From Castor canadensis (lineage: Eukaryota > Chordata > Mammalia > Rodentia > Castoridae), in contig NC_133397.1 of assembly GCF_047511655.1 (NCBI RefSeq), forward strand, positions 19,679,501-19,743,500: DNA of 64,000 nt, read 5' to 3'. The notes beneath the pieces are model-generated. The model searched no databases and was not told where the DNA came from. It was given only the letters and a program-made list of their open reading frames with translations. Both the position numbers and the translations under genes were made by a program. Positions within the stretch are counted from its first letter, which is position 1. Each line of letters begins with the position of its first letter. Positions 57,411 through 64,000 of the stretch are shown here, one piece after another.

Positions 57411-58927
57411 TAGCAATTCTTAATGCTGCTTTTTAGCTTAAATCATATTTCAGTTTCAGAAAATGGAATGAGGTTCTCCCTCATTTCTAAGGGAGTTGAA
57501 AATAACTTCACAAATCACTTTTTTACTTGCTACAACATCATAGAAATTATAGCAGATTCTTCTCTGAATGACAGCCCATAATCCTCCTCCTGATGAAAGG
57601 AAACTTTAGGAAACTGACTTTTGTTAACTTTTTTTTATGGTTCTCCTAGAAGGGTACTATCTGATAATGAAATTTTCAGCTAGCCACACTTCACTTGAGA
57701 AATTATAAAGAGATCAATTTGTTCCCATTCGTCTCCACCTCATTAATAGCCAAGAGGAGGTACACCCAAGTAAATAGTGAGCCACCTTTGGCTCTGCTAG
57801 AGACATTTCTTTGTCAAGATCCTAAGAGGTGTAAGTCAGCAATCTTAAAGTTCAAAAGGAAATACTTTGATTAAAATTAAAATCTGTTCCTCTCAAAGGT
57901 CAGATTAAAATTTGGTAATGTCCTGTGAGAAATAAAATTATTATTCATTCAATGTAATGCATTGCAGTGATAATGGGGTTGAGAATTTCAAAGTGGCACA
58001 GCTTTAGAATGAAAAGTTACAGTTTACCTAGCAATAGTCATGTATCTTCTTTGCAAGGTACATTTGAATGACACTTAATATCCAGGCTCTGTCATCCAAT
58101 GGTCTGAAAGGCCTCCTCAAATTAGGATCCATGGAACTGTAGGTAAAATCATCATTCCAATCTCTCCTAGACTGTGTTTCAAACAAGCTAACCATACAAA
58201 GGAGGAAATATTCAGTCTGAAGGTCAGATTGCCTGACTGGTCATACTGGCTAAGATTTTCATGTTTTGAATTCACTGATCAGAAACAACACTTTGTTTTT
58301 GTAAAGAAAAAAAAAATCAGATTGAAATAACCAGTCCGTCCATGGCAGCCTGAGCATTTCAAAGGCACCCCACCACCCCCACCTCTGTTTTCTTTTTGCC
58401 CTGAGATCAGAGAGCCATTCAGTATTCAGCAAACATCAGGAGCTCCTCTGTGTCCCACATAATTCTGGATGCTGGTACGATTGTGAAATTAGGCACACAT
58501 GTCTACCCATCACCAGCCAAGTGGACACAGAGACAGATGTGTGAAGGGCTCACATTCTGGTGAGGCCAACAGGGTTGAGTGTAATAAGAAACCAGAAACT
58601 CCACTGTAAGCAAGAGAGCACCATGGCTGACTGACAGGAGATGGGAAGAGACTCCATGCAAAGGCAGTGTTTCAGCATGAGAGGAGAGGAAACATGGTCT
58701 ACTTCTTGGTGCATAACACCAATGCTAGAAATAACTATTGTGAGGGATATTGTAAAATCCCAGTGATCCTTAAAATAGATGAAAGGGGGAAAAGTGCATC
58801 TCAAGCAGCCTGGCTGACGATCTCTTTTTCCATAAAGGTGATAAAAGCAATTACATACACCTCAACGGGAGTTCTATTTGTCTATGGGTGTTTTCCTTCC
58901 CCAATTTAACACTTTATCAAGCACCAT
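57411..58927. other. Unassigned sequence
   Basis: No gene or clear element. The frames near 58.55-58.9 kb on both strands have no domain motif. Confidence 0.35.
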
Positions 58928-58943
58928 ACAAATGTTAGGTGTT

Positions 58944-59305
58944 AAGCAGATACCTTAAAAGCAACTGAGGCCAATAGGAAAAGGGGAACAGGAACTAGAG
59001 AAAAGGTTAGATCAAAAAGAATTAACCTAGAAGGTAACACCCACGCACAGGAAATCAATGTGAGTCATGCCCTGTATAGCTATCCTTATCTCAACCAGCA
59101 AAACCCCTTGTTCCTTCCCATTATTGCTTATACTCTCTCTTCAACAAAATTAGAGATAAGGGCAAAATAGTTTCTGCTGGGTATTGAGGGGGTGGGGGGA
59201 GAGGGAGGGGGCGGAGTGGGTGGTAAGGGAGGGGGTGGGGGCAGGGGGGAGAAATGAACCAAGCCTTGTATGCACATATGAATAATAAAAGAAAAAGAAA
59301 AAAAA
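58944..59305 (+). mobile_element. Young L1 3' UTR insertion with 16-bp target-site duplication
   Basis: Only the 3' UTR is present. AGCAGATACCTTAAAAGC, GGTAACACCCACGCACAGG and CCAGCAAAACCCCTTGTTCC precede a G-rich tract (about 59,184-59,254), CATATGAATAATAAAA and an A-rich tail. ACAAATGTTAGGTGTT at 58928-58943 recurs exactly at 59306-59321. By eye its first ~210 nt differ from the copy at 49,680-49,890 at only around ten positions, suggesting recent activity of this subfamily. Confidence 0.95.
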
Positions 59306-59321
59306 ACAAATGTTAGGTGTT

Positions 59322-59908
59322 TCCAATAAACTAGAAACTTACAGCTCATTTGAGAGTGAGAGAGGTCCTCTGCATAGCATGAACTACTTATGAGGAAAAA
59401 GGAGCAGGTGGCCTTCCAAGCTATCACAAGGGAAGTAGGAAGGTAGGAAGCAGACTTGTACTCCTGGAGGCCCCTCCTTGGTGACAAGGACAGGTGTTTT
59501 GTAGGATCAGCCAGAGCAGTTGAGGCTGAGAGGTGAAACTGAGAGGCTGAGTGGGCCTTGGGCAAGCCAGTAAGTGTGACCATCCACTTTGTGGATATCT
59601 TCAGGGGATCCAGGAAAAACCTTCAATCACCCATACTTTTGTTTGAGTTCTGCACCCAGGAAAGGGTCTGAGCTTAGGGATTTAGAGCCCCAACTTGGGA
59701 GAGGAGTCAATATCAGATCCTTTTCTGAGATCTGAGTTTAAGACAAAGTTAGACAGAATGTACGGAAAAAGCAAACTGAAATGAAGTACTGAGGAACAAA
59801 GGAAAACATAACCAACCCCATAGGGATGATGCTGACACTAGAAGACTGGTTTTAGTGCTCTAGCTGGCTCTCTAGGGCAGAAGCCAGTCACTCTGTAGAT
59901 GTGATAGA
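59322..59908. other. Unassigned sequence
   Basis: No element or exon recognised. Confidence 0.35.
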
Positions 59909-59978
59909 GGCTGGAGGCATGGCTCAAGTAGTAAAGTGCTTGCCTAGCACTCTCTCCTCATACAACCAAAAAATAAAG
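59909..59978 (+). mobile_element. ID SINE lacking its B box
   Basis: GGCTGGAGGCATGGCTCAAGTAG with TAAAGTGCTTGCCTAGCAC is the ID A-box half. The CAAGGCCCTGAGTTCAAACCCC half is missing, and the sequence passes to TCTCTCCTCATACAACC and an A-tail. An internal deletion is likely. Confidence 0.75.
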
Positions 59979-60484
59979 ATATGTACTAGGAAAACGTTTC
60001 CCTTAATGAAGAAAGAGCTGAATGTGCACATTGGTACACCTATCAAGCAGACCATGTTGTTGGAAATTTGATGAGCACTGCCAAGATAGATCCCAGTAAA
60101 TTACTGAACACAAAAATTGAGAGAATTCTTTGGACATAAGAAAAAAAAGAAACAACTAAGAAAAATTTACTTAAGAGGTAGATAAATAAGGCAAACATGT
60201 TTCTTTATAGCAACATTAAAATCCAGAAATACAATAGAACAGTATCTGTGAGTTTCTGAGGGATAAAACAGAAGTGTGATCTGAAAATGACAGGCCTAAT
60301 AAGGTGTTGCTCAAGTACAAAGGTGTCAGACATGCATCCGTAGGCCCCTGAGAACTCAGGAAATACAACACTCTGGTCCCTTATGAAAAAAAAAAAGGTT
60401 GGCAAAATCTAGCCATTCAAGAATTAATGGAGTTGTGATCAAAGGACCCCTATAGAGCGCTGAATTTGGATGTTTAAGTGGCAG
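59979..60484. other. Unassigned sequence
   Basis: No gene or repeat recognised. A-runs lie near 60,140-60,150 and 60,386-60,396. Confidence 0.35.
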
Positions 60485-60837
60485 CTGTGACTATTAATTT
60501 TATGTATCAATTTGACTGGCCACTGGAACCCAGATTAAACATGATTTCTGGGTGTGCTGTGAAGGTGATTCCAGACATGATCAGCAGTTAGTAGGCTCAA
60601 TAAAGTAGATTGCCCCCCCATTGTGGGTGAGCATCATCCAGTTCTTTGGAGAGCTGAATAAAATAAAAGGCAGAAGAAGGAGCATTTCTTGCTTCCTGCC
60701 TGTGCTTTTGGGCCGGAGCATCTCATTTCATCTTCTCCTGCCCTCAGTCTGTGATTTGCATCTGACTAAGTTTACACCACCAGCTCTCCAGGCTCTTCAG
60801 CTTGCAGAAGGCAAATCATGGGATTTCTAACTCCTTA

Positions 60838-60842
<5 letters not shown>

Positions 60843-60883
<41 letters not shown>
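60843..60883. repeat. TC dinucleotide microsatellite
   Basis: About 20 uninterrupted TC units where the outer repeat normally carries a short TCTC run. It has expanded in place. Confidence 0.95.
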
Positions 60884-60887
<4 letters not shown>

Positions 60888-60891
60888 GGAC

Positions 60892-61360
60892 TATGTGTGT
60901 GTTGGGCACAGAAAGTTCCTGTGTTGAAGGCTTGGTTCCAAGAAAGCAGTGTTGAGACACGGGGCATTGGGAAGTGACTGGATCATGAGGATTCTGCCTT
61001 CATCAGTGGATTAAATCCATTGACAAATTCATAGTGTGAGCCATTATGGGGAGATGGTAGAAATTAGGAGCTGAGCCTACCTGGAGGAAGTAGTAACTGG
61101 GAGTGTGCCCTAGAAAGATATATCTTGTCCCCAGCACCTTCCCATACCTCTTTCTGCTTCCTGAACACCATGAGGTGAGCAACTTTAGTCCATAACACAC
61201 TGCTGCTGTCATGATATTCTGCCTCAGCACAGGCCTGTAACAATGGAGCCAGCCTATCGTTGACTAAAACTTCTAAAACTGTGAGCCAAAATAAACCCTA
61301 CCTCCCTTATATTGTTTCTCTCAGGTACTTTGTCACAGCAATGAAAAACTGAGTGACACA
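60892..61360 (+). mobile_element. MST-like MaLR LTR inserted in the outer repeat
   Basis: TGTTGAAGGCTTGGTTCC, GTGTTGAGACACGGGGCATTGGG, GGATCATGAGGATTCTGCC, AACTGTGAGCCAAAATAAACCC, GTACTTTGTCACAGCAATG and terminal GAGTGACACA match a MaLR LTR of MST type. It lies between the two halves of the outer repeat. Confidence 0.75.
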
Positions 61361-61591
61361 GTACATAGACACAGATATGCATGTATGTGTATATTATTAG
61401 TTCATTTTCTCCGAGTAACCCTAACAAACATGGAAGCTAAACAATGTTTTATATATTTAATAAATAGACATGAATTTGGAGAACAGGTATAAAGGAAATA
61501 AATAATATGGGATATGTGGTTAATGGTGGTTGTCTTTGAAGATAGAGGCAAAGGAGAGGGAAGAAGCAATTTTGCTTGATTTTTTTTCTCC

Positions 61592-64000
61592 CACACTATT
61601 TTTCATTGAGGTATAATTTACATGTAAAAAAATATACACTTTGGATTTATAGTTTAATTAATTTTGACAAATGTATAAATCTATGTTATCACTACCCCTG
61701 ATGAAAAAAATGTAGAACATTTGCATCACACCCAAGAGATGCCTCTGTCAGTCAGTTCTCCAGACCCCAGAGGCCACCACTGTCCTGACTTCCATCACCT
61801 GCCTTGAACTTTGCATACAGAAGTGGAATCATATGTGTTTTGTTTCTTCTGCTCAACATGTTTTAAGAATCCATATGTGTTTCCTATATCAGTAGTTTGT
61901 TTATACTGTTGAGTAGTAGTCCATAGGTATGTCACAACTTGTTTATACATTCTTCTGTTGACCTGTCTCCAGCTTTTGACTATTTCTTGTACATTATCCT
62001 TCCTCTTGGGTAAATATCTAGCAACAGATTTGCAGGGATAAAATGTAGTTGTTATAGATATATCTATAAAAATAGCCTGATCGTTTACATAGTTGTCAGA
62101 TCATTTTGCCACAGTGCCAGAGATTCACCATCCTCTCCAATGTTGCTTAGCTTTTTTATTTTAACCATTCCAGGGATTATAAAGTGGTATTTCTTTGCAG
62201 TTTTACTGTGCATTTTTCTGATAACTAATAGTGCCGATGGTTTTATTCCATGTTTATTGGGCATTCATACATCTTACTTTAGAAACGATCTGTTCAAAAC
62301 TGTTTTGCAATTTCTTTACCAAGTCTGTGAATTGCCTTTGAACTTTCTGAAGAATGTCTTTGGAAGAGCAGAGGTTTTTAATTTTAATGTAGTCTAATTT
62401 ATCGTGTTTTTCCCTTTCTTATAGGTCATTCTTTTTAATGTCTTGTGAAGAAATTTTGCTTACGGTAGGGTCAAGAAAATAATCTCCCCTGTCTTCCAGG
62501 CACTTGATTTTGCCTTATGCTTTTAGGTATGGGTACATCGTGAATAGCATTTCCTGTATGGTAGGATTAGTGTATAAGATTCATGAGGTATTTTTAATAC
62601 ACGAATATCCAGCTGTTACAACATCATTTATTAAAAAGAATTTTTCATCCCCATTGCACATCATTGTCATTATGAAAGTCAAATGACTGCACTTGTGTGG
62701 ATTTATTTGAGGTTGTAAAATCTATACTACTGATTTTTTTGTCTTCCTCTCCCAACACACACACAATAGCACATGGCTTTGATTACTGTGGCTTTAAAAA
62801 AGCACCAAAATCAAATGCAATAAGTCTTCCAACTTTGTTCAACTTTTTCAAAAAGTTTTAACTATTCCAGATCCTCAGCACTTCCATGCATTTTTTTTTC
62901 TTCTTTGGCAGTACTGGGTTTTGAACAAGGGCCTCACAGTTGCTAGGTGGACACTGTACACTTGAGCCCTGACCCCAGCCTTTTTTTTTCTTTTTCAGAT
63001 AGGATCTCCCATTTTTGTCCTGGAGTCTGCCTTGAATAGTGATTCCCCTACCTATGCCTCCTGCACTGTTGGGATTACAGACCTGTGCCACCATGCCCAG
63101 CTTGTTTGTTGAAGTGGGGTGTCGCTAACTTTTTACCTCGACTGGCCTCAAACCACGGAGCTCCCAATATCCTCCTCCCAAGTAGCTAGGATTATAGGTA
63201 TGCACCATAGTGCCAGACCCATACTTTTTAAATCACCTTGTTAATTTCTTTTTTTAAAGGCTGATGTGATTTTGATTACATTTATGCTGACATTATAGAC
63301 CGGTTTCAGAAGAATAAACATTTTAACAATATTGGGTCTTTCATTGTATTAAAATGACATATCTTTCCACTTATTTGATTTCCCTCAATTTATCTGTCCC
63401 ATAGTTAGTGCAAAGATTTACTGCATTTTTCATAAAACTTATTTCAGTGTTTTTAATTTTATTTTGTGTAAAGTGTTTTCATTCCATTTCGTTTCCATTA
63501 TTTGTTGCTAAAATCGAGAAATAAAACTATATTGTACATTGAACTTTCATCCTGTGGAATGGCTATCTTCATTTATTTGCTATAGCTTTTTTTCCTCTAT
63601 GGAGTTCTCAGAATTTTCTATATGCGTTATCATGTTGCCATAATAAGCTTTACTTGTTCCTTACAAATTTTCTGTTTTATTCATACCTTATTGCACTGAC
63701 TAGGACCAGCGCAATGAAGAAGAACAGAATTGATGGAGGTGGACAACTTTGCCCTGTTCCTTGGAGGACAGTAATTGCTTAGTGGTTCACTGTATGACGT
63801 CCAATGTTTAATGTGTGATACTGCTGTACATTTTTCATAGATTCATTTGATTAACTATACAGTTCCCTTTGACTTCTAGTTTATCAAGTTTTAATATGAA
63901 TAGGAGTTCATTTTCCGCATCTCAGGAAATGATCCTGTGGAATTTCTTACTCTGATGTCTTGGCAACCAACATGGATGGACTTTCTAATATAAACACAAA
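61592..64000 (-). mobile_element. Old L1M 3' half, running off the right edge
   Basis: The 3' UTR on the minus strand starts at ATTGAGGTATAATTTACATG (near 61,606). It continues in reversed order through GGAATCATATGTGTTTTG, CATTCTTCTGTTGACC, GAGGTTTTTAATTTTAATGTAGTC, GGCTTTGATTACTGTGGC, TATAGACCGGTTTCAG, CAACTTTGCCCTGTTCC and GTTTATCAAGTTTTAATATG, all decayed ORF2. Many stops and frame changes make it non-coding. The 5' part lies outside the window. A trimeric SINE (62,891-63,219) interrupts it. Confidence 0.8.
62891..63219 (-). mobile_element. Trimeric B1-B1-ID SINE inside the L1M
   Basis: Plus-strand order is the reverse: a T-run, GGCAGTACTGGGTTTTGAAC (B-box side), TAGGTGGACACTGTACACTTGAGCCC, then two B1 units read backwards (CCATTTTTGTCCTGGAGTCTGCC, GCCACCATGCCCAGC; and CAAACCACGGAGCTCCC, GCACCATAGTGCCAGAC). 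The L1M sequence continues on both sides (TTCCATGCA, then TTTTTAAATCACCTTG), so the SINE is younger. Confidence 0.85.

Larger units (their letters stand above)
60485..61435 (+). mobile_element. Ancient LTR-like repeat split by a second LTR
   Basis: TATTAATTTTATGTATCAATTTGACTGGCC, TTTCTGGGTGTGCTGTGAAGGTG, GATTGCCCCCCCATTGTGGGTGAGCATCATCCAG, GGCAGAAGAAGG and CTCTCCAGGCTCTTCAGCTTGCAG follow a common old mammalian repeat. Its expected distal part appears only after the inserted LTR, as GTTCATTTTCTCCGAGTAACCCTAAC at 61,400-61,428. The family name is not assigned. Confidence 0.6.

Noticed and set aside
59128-59583. 151-codon minus-strand frame rich in Pro and Leu
   Set aside because: The Pro-rich part is the antisense of the G-rich L1 3' UTR tract, so it is not a gene.

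Overview
This window looks like intergenic or intronic nuclear DNA from a mammal, most likely a rodent. The signature is B1-type (7SL-derived) SINE monomers joined to ID-type (tRNA-derived) units, together with L1 LINEs that share a G-rich 3' UTR. The B1-B1-ID trimers and the ID consensus resemble what I associate with castorimorph rodents, with beaver as the best guess. That species call is inference only. I found no protein-coding exon, tRNA, rRNA, CRISPR array or bacterial-type operon that I can defend. The longer open frames are either fragments of L1 ORFs or unsupported, and several begin at GTG or TTG.

Layout. From 1 to 8.9 kb there is mostly unique sequence with old elements: an L2 interrupted by an ID SINE, an MLT1-type LTR, and MIRs. 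From 9.0 to 10.2 kb lies an L1 ORF2 C-terminal fragment that lacks its 3' end. From 10.2 to 34.7 kb the sequence is largely unassigned, with scattered SINEs, two MER5-type hAT elements, MIRs, an MLT1-type LTR on the minus strand and an L1 3' end. From 34.74 to 41.65 kb there is a structurally full-length minus-strand L1 (5' UTR, ORF1, ORF2, 3' UTR). Both of its ORFs are broken, and a U6 snRNA retropseudogene flanked by a 17-bp target-site duplication sits in its 5' UTR. From 41.7 to 47.7 kb there are MaLR LTRs, a B1 with an AAGG microsatellite, a MIR and an old DNA transposon.

From 47.76 to 56.98 kb a very old plus-strand L1M carries at least eight later insertions. Four of them have target-site duplications readable in the sequence, and two form a tail-to-tail inverted L1 pair. 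From 57.0 to 61.5 kb there is an L1M fragment, a young L1 3' UTR with a 16-bp duplication, an ID SINE, and one LTR inserted in another beside a TC microsatellite. From 61.6 kb to the right edge runs another old L1M on the minus strand, interrupted by a trimeric SINE.

The elements do not form a pathway. What connects them is retrotransposition: L1-type target-primed insertion explains the L1 copies, the SINEs and the U6 pseudogene. I did not find a new biological system. The items most worth a second look are the nested stack at 47.8-57 kb, the inverted L1 pair, the trimeric SINE family, the U6 insertion and an isolated perfect hairpin at 20.4 kb. Repeat family names come from remembered consensus sequences and were not checked by a database search.
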